64,000 nt of DNA from Halocynthiibacter sp049608145 (GTDB lineage: Bacteria; Pseudomonadota; Alphaproteobacteria; Rhodobacterales; Rhodobacteraceae). Positions 1-7,585 of this stretch are shown here, piece after piece. The DNA lies in NCBI RefSeq assembly GCF_049608145.1, contig NZ_JBMYXF010000012.1, forward strand, positions 3,813 through 67,812, read 5' to 3'. The notes beneath the pieces were generated by a model. The model saw only the letters and a program-made list of their open reading frames with translations, was not told where the DNA came from and ran no database searches. Numbering within the stretch: position 1 is the first letter of the stretch; every line of letters begins with the position of its first letter. The translations under genes and the position numbers were made by a program.

Positions 1-2036
1 ACGGGCAGTTTCGCGAATGCGTTGGCGTAAATCTTGTTCAGAAATGCCGCCGCATCTTTGCCCTGCACATCGATTTTACCCAATGTGGTGACGTCACAGA
101 TGCCAACAGATTTCCGGGTTTGAAGAACCTCGCGATCCACAGATTGTCGCCAATGGGTTTCGCCAGCCTTCGGGAACCATTGCGCCCGCAACCAGTTGCC
201 GACCTCGACAAATTCAGCGCCCTGCTCCACGGCCCATTTATGGCTTGGGGTTTCACGTGTTGGGTGAAATTCCTTCCCAACCGAACGCCCCGCCAACGCG
301 CCCAAAGACACAGGCGTATAAGGCGGGCGGAAAATTGTCGTGCCGGTTTCCGGGATAGATTTCCCCGTCAATTCCGCCATCACCGCAAGGCCGCCCATGT
401 TCGACGTCTTGCCCTGATCCGTCGCCATTCCCAGCGTGGTGTAGCGTTTCAGATGCTCAACCGAACGGAAATTTTCCTGATGCGCAAGCTTGATATCTTT
501 CACCGTGACATCGTTTTGCTGATCAATCCAGGCGCGCCCCTTGCCTTCCTTCACATACCAGAACGGTGTCAGTGAAACAGGCGTATCTTCTGCCTGCGGC
601 AGATCAGACATCTGCGCCTGAATACCCAGATCAGACAAGGCCTGAACTGCGGCCCCTGCCCCAGATTTCAACGCCGCAGCCGTCGTCAGATCGCCATTGG
701 CAGCCCCCGCAACAGACAGACCAACGGGCAGTTCCCCACCGGGAACAAACGCGGCAAGTTCTTCGTTCCAAACGGGTTTTCCACGTTGGTGACAGGTCAG
801 ATGCACATTCGGGTTCCAACCACCAGACACAGCAAGCGCCCCGCAAGGCAGATCCCGCAATTCGCCATTCGCCAGACGGATCTGCACCGTTTTCAACCCA
901 AGACGCCCCGTGCTGTTCACAACCTGCGCACCGGCAAACAGTTCTGTGCCGGCAACCTTCGGTGCATCCGGGCGCACATCAATCACGCCGGTGACTTCAA
1001 CGCCTTTTGCAATCAGATCCGCAGCGGTGCGATGCCCATCATCGTTGTTCGTGAACACGGCAACCTTTTGGTGCGGCGTCACGGCCCAGCGATTGGCATA
1101 AGCGCGCATGGCACCCGCCATCATCACGCCAGGGCGATCATTGTTTTCAAAAGCAATCGGGCGTTCCGTTGCCCCCGCAGCCAGCACCGCGCGTTTTGAA
1201 TAGATGCGCCACAGAACCTGACGCGGCTTTCCCGTTGCAGGGATCGCTAGGTGATCAGAAACCCGTTCAACCGCACTGTAGATCCCGTGATCAAATGCCC
1301 CGATCACCGTGGTGCGTGTCATAATCCGCACGTTTTCAAGACTGGACAATTCTGCCATCACAGAGGCCGCCCAGGCGCTGCCGGACATGTCATCAACCAT
1401 ATGGGTTTCTGCGTTTAGACGGCCACCAGTGATAAAATCTTCTTCCGCCAGGATCACTCGGACCCCCGCGCGCCCTGCGGTCAAAGCCGCCATCAACCCG
1501 GCCGGGCCGGACCCGATTACCAGAAGGTCACAGTGCAGAAAGCCTTTGTCATACTCATCCGGGTCATCCTCAAAGGAAACCGAACCAAGCCCCGCTGCTT
1601 TACGAATGATCGGTTCATACAGCTTTTCCCAGAACGCCCGGGGCCACATGAACGTCTTGTAATAGAACCCTGCTGTCAGGAAATTGCTGAACCGGTCATT
1701 GATCGCCATGAAATCATATTTCAGGGAAAATCCACGATTCTGAGACCGGGCCTCAAGCCCGTTAAACAGCTCGGTTACTGTGGCCCGGGTGTTGGGTTCC
1801 TGGCGCGCGCCGCTGCGCAGTTCGACCAGGGCATTTGGTTCTTCTGATCCGGCGGTCACCACGCCACGCGGACGATGATATTTAAACGACCGTCCCATCA
1901 GGCGCACATCATTTGCCAACAGGGCAGAGGCCAGCGTATCCCCCGCATGCCCCTGATAGGTCTTGCCATCAAAGCTGAAATTTACAGAAGTTGTGCGATC
2001 AATCAGACCGCCGTTCAATCGGTTTATTCCGCTCAT
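1..2036 (-). CDS. soxA: sarcosine oxidase alpha subunit, partial (C-terminus beyond left edge)
   Basis: Large subunit of heterotetrameric sarcosine oxidase, which oxidatively demethylates sarcosine to glycine and passes the one-carbon unit to tetrahydrofolate in the cytoplasm. About 678 of the usual ~1000 residues are in the window. The N-terminus starts MSGINRLNGG and carries the GDTLASALLAND and SFKYHRPRG segments of the ferredoxin-like N-terminal domain. A dinucleotide-binding GSGPAG motif is encoded near 1500-1520, and the last visible residues (QGKDAAAFLNKIYANAFAKL) belong to the GcvT/aminomethyltransferase-like C-terminal half. The start ATG at 2036 overlaps the soxD stop by 4 nt (ATGA), indicating translational coupling. 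A soxG gene would be expected beyond the edge, which is inference only. Confidence 0.95.
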   Translation of the reverse strand, partial: MSGINRLNGGLIDRTTSVNFSFDGKTYQGHAGDTLASALLANDVRLMGRSFKYHRPRGVVTAGSEEPNALVELRSGARQEPNTRATVTELFNGLEARSQNRGFSLKYDFMAINDRFSNFLTAGFYYKTFMWPRAFWEKLYEPIIRKAAGLGSVSFEDDPDEYDKGFLHCDLLVIGSGPAGLMAALTAGRAGVRVILAEEDFITGGRLNAETHMVDDMSGSAWAASVMAELSSLENVRIMTRTTVIGAFDHGIYSAVERVSDHLAIPATGKPRQVLWRIYSKRAVLAAGATERPIAFENNDRPGVMMAGAMRAYANRWAVTPHQKVAVFTNNDDGHRTAADLIAKGVEVTGVIDVRPDAPKVAGTELFAGAQVVNSTGRLGLKTVQIRLANGELRDLPCGALAVSGGWNPNVHLTCHQRGKPVWNEELAAFVPGGELPVGLSVAGAANGDLTTAAALKSGAGAAVQALSDLGIQAQMSDLPQAEDTPVSLTPFWYVKEGKGRAWIDQQNDVTVKDIKLAHQENFRSVEHLKRYTTLGMATDQGKTSNMGGLAVMAELTGKSIPETGTTIFRPPYTPVSLGALAGRSVGKEFHPTRETPSHKWAVEQGAEFVEVGNWLRAQWFPKAGETHWRQSVDREVLQTRKSVGICDVTTLGKIDVQGKDAAAFLNKIYANAFAKLP

Positions 2037-2320
2037 TTGCTGCGCCCCTCATTGCGGGCCACATCACGGGCCAGTTGCACATCTGTAATTTCATGGGTGA
2101 CTGTGTTGCGGGTCACCACAAGCCAAGATCTGTCACCAGCTTCATGGAACCACAGTTCACGGTGCAGTCCTGCGGGATTGTCACGCAAATACAGATAATC
2201 ATGGAATTTTTCGGCCGCATTATCATCCTGAGCATCCGGGCGATTGATCAGGGATGCATCGCCAAGATATGTAAATTCCTGGGCATCGCGGGGCCCAAGC
2301 AGCGGGTGGTTAATTATCAT
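2033..2320 (-). CDS. soxD: sarcosine oxidase delta subunit, degenerate zinc site
   Basis: Small delta subunit (95 aa) of heterotetrameric sarcosine oxidase, located between soxB and soxA as in the standard soxBDAG order. Recognised by the family pattern HPLLGPRDAQEF, NPAGLHRELWFH and RNTVTHEI. In characterised enzymes delta binds zinc through an N-terminal CPxCG pair plus a His and a Cys near residues 59-63. Here the CPxCG pair reads HPLLG (His5, Leu8), His59 is kept and the last Cys is Asp63, so the site lacks three of its four ligands. It begins 12 nt after the soxB stop and overlaps soxA by 4 nt. Identity as soxD is firm; loss of zinc is inferred from the residues. Confidence 0.92.
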   Translation of the reverse strand: MIINHPLLGPRDAQEFTYLGDASLINRPDAQDDNAAEKFHDYLYLRDNPAGLHRELWFHEAGDRSWLVVTRNTVTHEITDVQLARDVARNEGRSK

Positions 2321-2332
2321 CTCTGTGGCTCC

Positions 2333-3583
2333 TTAATGCAGGTTGGGCTGTGCGCCCTGGCCTTTTTCATCGATCATGTGACCGGTCTGGAACCGATCAA
2401 ACCGATAGGCCGTGGCCGTGTCATGCGGGGTGTCGGTTTTCAGGAGATGCGCGAAACACCAACCCGCCGCCGGGGTTGCCTTGAACCCGCCGTAGCACCA
2501 GCCACCATTGAAGTAGAGCCCGTCGATATGGGTCTTATCAATGATCGGGGATCCATCCATCGACATATCCATAATGCCGCCCCAGGCGCGCAACAGACGC
2601 ACACGCCCAAGGGCCGGGATCAGGGAAATACCGCCTTCGGCCACATCTTCGATAACCGGCATGTTGCCGCGCTGTGCGTAGGAATTATAACCATCAATAT
2701 CGCCGCCAAACACCAGACCACCCTTGTCAGACTGGCTGCAATAAAAATGCCCCGCGCCGTAGGTGATCACGCCAGGCAAGACGGGTTTCAGCCCTTCTGA
2801 CACAAAGGCCTGCAACACATGGCTTTCCATAGGCAGGCGCATGCCGGCTTTTTCCATCACGCGGCTGGAAGACCCCGCAACAGAAACCCCGACCTTGCCC
2901 GCGCCAATAAACCCACGCGTGGTTTCAACGCCCAGACATTTGCCATCTTCAATTTTAAAGCCCGTGACTTCGCAGTTCTGAATAATATCAACACCGCGCA
3001 TATCCGCCCCGCGCGCATAGCCCCAGGCCACCGCATCATGGCGCACCGTGCCACCGCGCCGGTGCAGAAGCCCGCCTTTGATCGGGAAACGGGCATTGTC
3101 AAAATTCAGGAAAGGATAGAGTTTGCGTACGCCTTCCACATCCAAAAGCTCAGCGTCGGACCCGTTCAGGATCATCGCATTGCCCCGGCGTCGCGCCGCA
3201 TCGCGTTGTGCATCTGTGTGCACAAGGTTCAGAATGCCACGCTGGCTGACCATGGCGTTATAGTTGAAATCCTGTTCCAACCCTTCCCAAAGCTTCAGAG
3301 AGAATTCATAAAACGGTTCATTCCCATCCAGCAGATAGTTTGACCGGATAATCGTCGTGTTCCGCCCGACATTGCCGCCGCCAATCCAGCCCTTTTCCAG
3401 AACCGCGATCCGACTTTCGCCAAATTCTTTCGCCAAGTAGTAAGCCGTCGCTAGCCCATGCCCACCGCCGCCAATGACCACAAAGTCATAATGGGGCTTG
3501 GGGTCAGGGTTCCGCCACTGCGGCTCCCATCCTTTATGGCCGGTCAGGGCCTCTTTGATCACTTTAAAGCCAGAATATCGCAT
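2333..3583 (-). CDS. soxB: sarcosine oxidase beta subunit
   Basis: FAD/FMN-binding beta subunit of heterotetrameric sarcosine oxidase and first gene of the operon. It is 416 aa from MRYSGFKVIKEAL, a start typical of the family and preceded by AGAGGAAGAG; an in-frame upstream extension to 3733 is rejected because it has no family similarity. The Rossmann FAD motif VVIGGGGHGLATAYYLA lies near residues 37-53. GGGNVGRNTTIIRSNY is the DAO-family segment near the covalent flavin region, and WGGIMDMSMDGSPIID is the C-terminal FAD-contact segment. The gene lies 12 nt before soxD. Family assignment is secure. Confidence 0.95.
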   Translation of the reverse strand: MRYSGFKVIKEALTGHKGWEPQWRNPDPKPHYDFVVIGGGGHGLATAYYLAKEFGESRIAVLEKGWIGGGNVGRNTTIIRSNYLLDGNEPFYEFSLKLWEGLEQDFNYNAMVSQRGILNLVHTDAQRDAARRRGNAMILNGSDAELLDVEGVRKLYPFLNFDNARFPIKGGLLHRRGGTVRHDAVAWGYARGADMRGVDIIQNCEVTGFKIEDGKCLGVETTRGFIGAGKVGVSVAGSSSRVMEKAGMRLPMESHVLQAFVSEGLKPVLPGVITYGAGHFYCSQSDKGGLVFGGDIDGYNSYAQRGNMPVIEDVAEGGISLIPALGRVRLLRAWGGIMDMSMDGSPIIDKTHIDGLYFNGGWCYGGFKATPAAGWCFAHLLKTDTPHDTATAYRFDRFQTGHMIDEKGQGAQPNLH

Positions 3584-3705
3584 CACTCTTCCTCTGCAGC
3601 TTGCGACAACAGACAGGAAGGCAAGCGATGCGAACAGATTGCAATCGGACAAAAACCTGCTGAAACCCGACAGAACCCTGCGTATGGCGTTCATGGACAA
3701 ATCAT

Positions 3706-3717
3706 CAGATGCATCTG
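3706..3717. promoter_or_regulatory. palindrome CAGATGCATCTG upstream of soxB
   Basis: Perfect 12-bp palindrome about 123 bp upstream of the soxB start, in the region divergent with the MAPEG gene. The sequence CAGATGCATCTGTT recurs at 11537-11550, about 134 bp upstream of another minus-strand gene. It could be a regulator site; no regulator is identified. Confidence 0.3.
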
Positions 3718-3774
3718 TTGTGATCGTTGGCAAACCGTGTTTCTGTTGCGCCAGTCAACATAAAGGCACCTTCG

Positions 3775-4164
3775 ATGATCCCAACAGTCACACCTATTTA
3801 CGCCGGTATTCTTGCTCTCTTGCTGGTATATCTCAGTTTCAAAGTCATTTTCCGCCGCCAAAGCGCGAAAGTTTCATTGGGGGATGGCGATGACAGTATG
3901 TTGAACAAACGAATCCGGGTGCATGCAAACTTTGTGGAATACGCACCTATGGGGCTGATCCTGCTTTTGATGGCAGAATTACAGGGCGCACCCATCTGGA
4001 TCTGCCATATTCTAGGCATTATGCTGGTAGCTGGCCGTGTCATGCACGCCCATGGCCTGGCCGCCCAACCCCAGATCGTGCCACTGCGTAAAAACGGCAT
4101 GATTATCACCTTTGCCATGCTGACATTCGCCGCCCTTGCCAATATCGGGCATGCAATCTTCTGA
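3775..4164 (+). CDS. MAPEG family membrane protein
   Basis: Small integral membrane protein (129 aa) of the MAPEG family (membrane-associated proteins in eicosanoid and glutathione metabolism). Four hydrophobic segments are visible: residues ~5-25, the stretch after NFVEYAPMG, the ICHILGIMLVAGRVMHAHG segment, and the C-terminal IITFAMLTFAALANIG. The NFVEYAPM and GRVMHAHGL motifs match the family's conserved N..E..P and GR..H..G patterns. The start chosen is ATG at 3775, with AAAGG eight bases upstream; a longer TTG-initiated reading from 3727 has no transmembrane or family content. Bacterial MAPEG proteins are often of unknown substrate, so no enzyme activity is assigned. It stands alone, divergent from soxB. 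Confidence 0.85.
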   Translation: MIPTVTPIYAGILALLLVYLSFKVIFRRQSAKVSLGDGDDSMLNKRIRVHANFVEYAPMGLILLLMAELQGAPIWICHILGIMLVAGRVMHAHGLAAQPQIVPLRKNGMIITFAMLTFAALANIGHAIF

Positions 4165-4276
4165 TCCGGCACGCCAGCGGTATTCTGGGGTGTTTGCGAA
4201 GAAATCTGTCGCCCGGGTGCATTTTCTACTTGCAGGCCGGGGGCAGGTTCAATAGATGATGCCTCACCGAAAGGAT

Positions 4277-4351
4277 GCGGGCGTAGCTCAGGGGTAGAGC
4301 ACAACCTTGCCAAGGTTGGGGTCGAGAGTTCGAATCTCTTCGCCCGCTCCA
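4277..4351 (+). tRNA. tRNA-Gly (anticodon GCC)
   Basis: Complete cloverleaf. The acceptor arms GCGGGCG (4277-4283) and CGCCCGC (4341-4347) pair perfectly. The anticodon stem CAACC/GGTTG encloses loop TTGCCAA with GCC at 4309-4311, and the T-arm contains GTTCGAATC. The discriminator T is followed by an encoded CCA. The roughly 190 bp after it (4352-4542) are visibly AT-rich and hold no gene. Confidence 0.97.
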
Positions 4352-4542
4352 AATATTCTTCAAGAGAAAATAAAATATCACAATGTGGATCCCCTCATTG
4401 CGCATTTTTCTTGGAATACCCCTGCAGCGCGAAGAATATCATATTGGAATGTAAAGATTTCAAACTTTCCGCAAACACACTTTTAAATAGTTTAAATATT
4501 CGTCTGTTAGACTGAACTCAGATAGTTTCAATTGCTTTGCAA

Positions 4543-5457
4543 TCATCCGTCATTTCCAGCCAAATTCACGTAGAATATACAAGGGTCTGTCGCCAGTTCA
4601 GGCGGCGTTGAACACAAGCCCCGCGCAACTGTCCAAGCCGCAACAACCTTAGGGACATAACCCCGCGTTTCCGCATATTCCGGAACACCGCCGTTCCTGC
4701 GCACAGCATTTTCACCTGCATTATACGCTGCAAGAACCATGACTGGATCGTAATTGAATTCCTTCATCAGCCAGTCAAGATAAGCCACGCCGCCCTTAAT
4801 ATTCTGGACAGGATCACTTCGGTCCGTCACCCCAAACCGTTCAGCCGTTGCGGGCATAAGCTGCATCAGGCCGGACGCGCCTGCACTGCTAACGGCATCA
4901 GACCGGCCGGATGATTCCACGCCAATCACAGCCAGAACAAATGCCGGAGAAACCCGTGTCCCAACAGTCGCCCCAAGAATATCCCTGCCATATTTTTCAG
5001 CGACAACCTGCAGATTCTGCATCGCTGGAATTGCAATTGCACCGTCACGCGATGGCGAAGTAATCAGCACTTCCGCAGCTTCAAGGCTGTCAGGTGCCGA
5101 ATGTTCAAGCGAAGGGGATATTTCATTCCAGAACCAAGAATAAGGCAACGTTTCCGCGGTCGTATCTTGCGGTCCCGGTGATGTTTCATCCTCCAAAGGC
5201 GTGAACACACCATATCCCGACGGCAGCGCCAATGCAGCAGCTTGTTCCACCGGGTCAATCTGAACATCTATTCTACGCCGCCCTTCAAAACTGTCCGGCA
5301 CTGAAATCCATTTGGCTGAGAAATCACCAGGTCTCGGCAACCCATCTGCAAGTGCCGATCCACCAACCCCACCCAAAGTTGAAACGAATCCAATAGAAAG
5401 AAACGTGGCGCGACATAAACCGCGGGGCATCATAATAGTGCGTCCGATCACAAGCAT
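4543..5457 (-). CDS. lytic transglycosylase, SLT domain
   Basis: Periplasmic peptidoglycan lytic transglycosylase, cleaving the MurNAc-GlcNAc glycosidic bond with 1,6-anhydro product formation. An N-terminal hydrophobic segment (about residues 14-37, ending near GGSALA) looks like a signal peptide. The catalytic domain occupies roughly residues 150-285: the conserved Glu is in VIGVESSGRSD, followed by SSAGASGLMQLMPATA and AAYNAGENAV, all hallmark SLT motifs. The region between is low-complexity linker. Length is 304 aa from ATG at 5457; a GTG two codons later (5451) has better spacing to AGGGA and may be the true start. It is divergent from the pilin gene, with a 377-bp gap. It could support pilus assembly through the cell wall, but that is inference from position only. 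Confidence 0.88.
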   Translation of the reverse strand: MLVIGRTIMMPRGLCRATFLSIGFVSTLGGVGGSALADGLPRPGDFSAKWISVPDSFEGRRRIDVQIDPVEQAAALALPSGYGVFTPLEDETSPGPQDTTAETLPYSWFWNEISPSLEHSAPDSLEAAEVLITSPSRDGAIAIPAMQNLQVVAEKYGRDILGATVGTRVSPAFVLAVIGVESSGRSDAVSSAGASGLMQLMPATAERFGVTDRSDPVQNIKGGVAYLDWLMKEFNYDPVMVLAAYNAGENAVRRNGGVPEYAETRGYVPKVVAAWTVARGLCSTPPELATDPCIFYVNLAGNDG

Positions 5458-5834
5458 TCCCTGTCCATGTTTCCCCGTTCATCCTTATAGGTGAGTCTGT
5501 CAAATCCGACTCGTCAAAACCAGCAAATTACGAGATTCTCCGTCATATTTGGACCACATTTCAGCACCTTGAACCAAATTGGTCACAACGGTTAACGATA
5601 TTAAGTAGATCTCGGCGCTTTTGTTACCAAAATTCAAACAGTTATCAAAAATCACACCTTTTGTTAACGAAGGCCAAAAATACCCGACCTCCGCCCAAGT
5701 ATCGCCCCATTCCCACGGCTATATGTCCCAGTACCCCGGCTGTAGCATCTGAGTAGACAGTAGCAGGCAGTAACCGGTCCGGTGGGCCACGAGACAAACC
5801 GCGACCGCGGCGATAAACATAGTAAGGAAATAAA
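5458..5834. other. gene-free region upstream of the pilin gene
   Basis: A 377-bp divergent intergenic region between the transglycosylase and the first pilin gene. It holds two copies of GTTAACGA (5591-5598 and 5663-5670) and a related TTTTGTTACC at about 5619. GTTAAC-type half-sites recall CtrA-like motifs, but the canonical TTAA-N7-TTAA spacing is not present. The 3' end carries a good ribosome-binding site (TAAGGAAATAAA before the ATG at 5835). No coding sequence is supported. Confidence 0.5.
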
Positions 5835-6099
5835 ATGCTTAACTTCATCAAAAACTTCGCACACGACGAATCTGGCAACTGTAACTGTTGACTGGGTTGT
5901 TCTGACCGCAGCCATCGTTGGCCTTGGCATCGTGATCATCAACTCTGTTGGCACAGGCGCTGCTGACCTTGCAGGCGACATCCAGACTGGCCTGACCACA
6001 ATGGAAGTCAGCACTGACACCACCTTCGGTGGTACTGGCACTGGTACTGGTACTGGCACTGGCACTGGTACTGGCACTGGCACTGGTACTGGCAGCTAA
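5835..6099 (+). pseudogene. Flp-type (type IVb) pilin, frameshifted, with Gly-Thr repeat tail
   Basis: Reads as a Flp/Fap-family pilin in two frames. From ATG 5835 (strong AAGGAA site) the sequence gives MLNFIKNFAHDESG and then runs into a stop at 5889. The rest of the pilin (ATVTVDWVVLTAAIVGLGI, transmembrane alpha-1 helix, then GDIQTGLTTMEVS and a Gly-Thr tail) continues in another frame to 6099. Restoring two bases at GGCAACT (as GGCGCAACT) joins the halves into an 88-aa pilin closely resembling the neighbour at 6308. Prepilin processing would fall after DESG, with Asp rather than Glu at mature position 5. The lesion may be a true null mutation, a slippage state of a GC dinucleotide, or a sequencing error. 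Confidence 0.8.
6031..6090 (+). repeat. ten tandem GGYACT hexamers encoding (Gly-Thr)10
   Basis: Ten uninterrupted six-base units, GGTACT or GGCACT, encode ten Gly-Thr pairs just before the final Gly-Ser and stop of the pilin reading frame. Units differ only at the third base of the Gly codon. A multiple-of-six repeat can change copy number without breaking frame, so it is a candidate length-variable C-terminal tail. Confidence 0.95.
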
Positions 6100-6110
6100 T
6101 CCATAGCAAT

Positions 6111-6174
6111 TAGCAGGCGATATCCTGCTATACTAAGTTAAAAATTAGCCACGCGGCAATCGCGTGGCTAATTT
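6111..6174 (+). terminator. tandem stem-loops after the pilin gene
   Basis: Two hairpins directly follow the pilin stop. The first is TAGCAGG / CCTGCTA (6111-6130). The second is a perfect 14-bp stem (6142-6155 with 6161-6174, loop GCAAT) ending in a short T run. They are placed to terminate most transcripts or to protect the pilin mRNA 3' end, letting a fraction of transcription reach the genes downstream. Confidence 0.75.
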
Positions 6175-6307
6175 CGTTCGATTGTTCAATCATCCAGATA
6201 GTGACATTTCACCTAATTCTCGACAGATGAACATCACTTTTCAGACATATTTTCCACCTACATTTTTAGGCACCGATACCCAAAGATCAGCAATTCGGAG
6301 CAGCCCA

Positions 6308-6508
6308 ATGGTAGAAATGGTTAAACAGTTTGTGAATGATGAAACAGCGGCGGTGACAGTTGACTGGGTGGTCTTAACTGCGGCCATAGTCTTTTTAGGT
6401 GTCGCCATCGCAATACCTGTTGGCACAGAGACGAATACACTTGCTCAGAAAATTGGGACCAATGTCGGCGCTATGCCAGCTCCATCCACTGAAATTGAGT
6501 TCGATTAA
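6308..6508 (+). CDS. Flp-type (type IVb) pilin, second copy
   Basis: A 66-aa small pilin: short charged leader MVEMVKQFVNDETA, then AVTVDWVVLTAAIV, a hydrophobic helix shared almost identically with the frameshifted pilin upstream, then a polar tail ending TEIEFD. Start ATG 6308 has GGAG seven bases upstream; an in-frame extension to 6164 covers the hairpin region and is rejected. Predicted cleavage is between the two Ala residues preceding VTVDW, so the usual Gly at -1 is Ala and the usual Glu at +5 is Asp. Tail and repeat features differ from the first pilin, so it may be a minor pilin or, with the first copy broken, the only functional one here. Confidence 0.82.
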   Translation: MVEMVKQFVNDETAAVTVDWVVLTAAIVFLGVAIAIPVGTETNTLAQKIGTNVGAMPAPSTEIEFD

Positions 6509-6652
6509 AAATTAACTATTTTTCTTTATCTTGATAATTAGGTCACAAAAAACAGTGATGATCTCGCTTTGGTTGATTCCCGGACTAAATTCGGCGATGA
6601 AAGCTTTCGTCCCCCAACGTGATGTAGGGACGTAATTCTGAAAGGATTAAGA

Positions 6653-7480
6653 ATGCGCGCAATATTTGGCCTCGTGCTTGTTGCAGGTGTTGGTCTGGCT
6701 GGTTTTGCCGTGTTGAAAGTTAAAGAACAAGTCGACGGATATCGTGGGGCACTGGCCCAGGCAAACGCTGCAAGGGTGCCTGCGATTGCCACAACAGATG
6801 TCTTTGTTGTGAACCAGAGAATTTCCTACGGGGAACAACTTACGGCTGAACACGTCAAAATTATCAAATGGCCATCTGATTCCCTGCCTGAAGGGGTATT
6901 CTCTTCTATTGATGCTTTGTTTCCTGCAGGCGCTGCAAACTACCGCAGTGTGTCACGTGTCATGGAAATCAACGAACCCGTACTGGCTGTAAAAATCACA
7001 GCCCCCGGCGAAGAGGTTGGTATTCAATCCCAGCTTTCCCCTGGCATGCGCGCCTTTGCAATTAAAGTCGACGCCGTTTCAGGTGTGTCCGGCTTTCTGC
7101 GTCCTGGTGACCTTGTTGATGTCTATTGGACCGGCAGCAGTGATGGGGAAGGCGTGACACAACTTATTCAGAATGCGGTTCGTATTATTGCCATCGACCA
7201 AGAAGAAAACGCTGAAGAGCTTGGTGCAACGATTGCCCGCACGGTGACGGTCGAAGTTTCACGTCAACAGGTTTCACTGCTTGCTCAGGCACAGGCCAGC
7301 GGACGGTTGAACTTATCCTTGCTAAACGTCAATGAAGCCGGCGATCCAGTGGACCAAAATGAAGTCATCGTCACAAGAACCGGTGATCTTCTGGGGGAAC
7401 GGGTTCAGGATGAACGTTGCTATATTTCCCAAGGCTTCGGAGCAAATAAAACACAGATTGAAGTGCCCTGCACAGAATAA
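6653..7480 (+). CDS. cpaB: Flp pilus assembly protein CpaB/RcpC
   Basis: Inner-membrane-anchored periplasmic protein of the Tad/Flp pilus machine, 275 aa. An N-terminal transmembrane anchor (residues 4-23) is followed by a SAF domain (IATTDVFVVNQRISYGEQLTAEHVK, with the typical VLAVKITAPGE ending) and the RcpC/CpaB domain (SPGMRAFAIKVDAVSGVSGFLRPGDLVDVYWT, then SLLAQAQASGRLNLSL). Start at 6653 has AAAGGATTAAGA upstream. It lies 144 bp after the second pilin. The remaining tad genes (cpaC, cpaE, cpaF, tadB/C) are not in this window, so this is a detached fragment of the system. Confidence 0.9.
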   Translation: MRAIFGLVLVAGVGLAGFAVLKVKEQVDGYRGALAQANAARVPAIATTDVFVVNQRISYGEQLTAEHVKIIKWPSDSLPEGVFSSIDALFPAGAANYRSVSRVMEINEPVLAVKITAPGEEVGIQSQLSPGMRAFAIKVDAVSGVSGFLRPGDLVDVYWTGSSDGEGVTQLIQNAVRIIAIDQEENAEELGATIARTVTVEVSRQQVSLLAQAQASGRLNLSLLNVNEAGDPVDQNEVIVTRTGDLLGERVQDERCYISQGFGANKTQIEVPCTE

Positions 7481-7544
7481 CCAGGGGATGAACCTGCCGG
7501 TACGGACGTATCCCAGCTGGAACGTAAATTTGGGCAAGTTAGAA

Positions 7545-7568
7545 AATGGCGGGGTTTTCCCCGCCATT
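7545..7568. terminator. rho-independent type hairpin, bidirectional
   Basis: Perfect 10-bp stem AATGGCGGGG / CCCCGCCATT with a TTTT loop, between the convergent cpaB and acyl-CoA ligase genes. On the minus strand it is followed by TTTTCT; on the plus strand by CTTGTCTC. Confidence 0.75.
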
Positions 7569-7585
7569 CTTGTCTCAGAAATAGA

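Noticed and set aside
120..1662. Several overlapping plus-strand frames at the left edge
   Set aside because: All are antisense to soxA, whose minus-strand reading is continuous and matches the family.
5860..5890. Programmed ribosomal frameshift in the pilin
   Set aside because: No slippery heptamer or downstream pseudoknot is seen, and the shift needed is -2 or +1; a mutation or sequence error is simpler.
6031..6090. CRISPR-like tandem repeat
   Set aside because: The unit is 6 bp without spacers and lies inside the pilin reading frame; it is a coding microsatellite.
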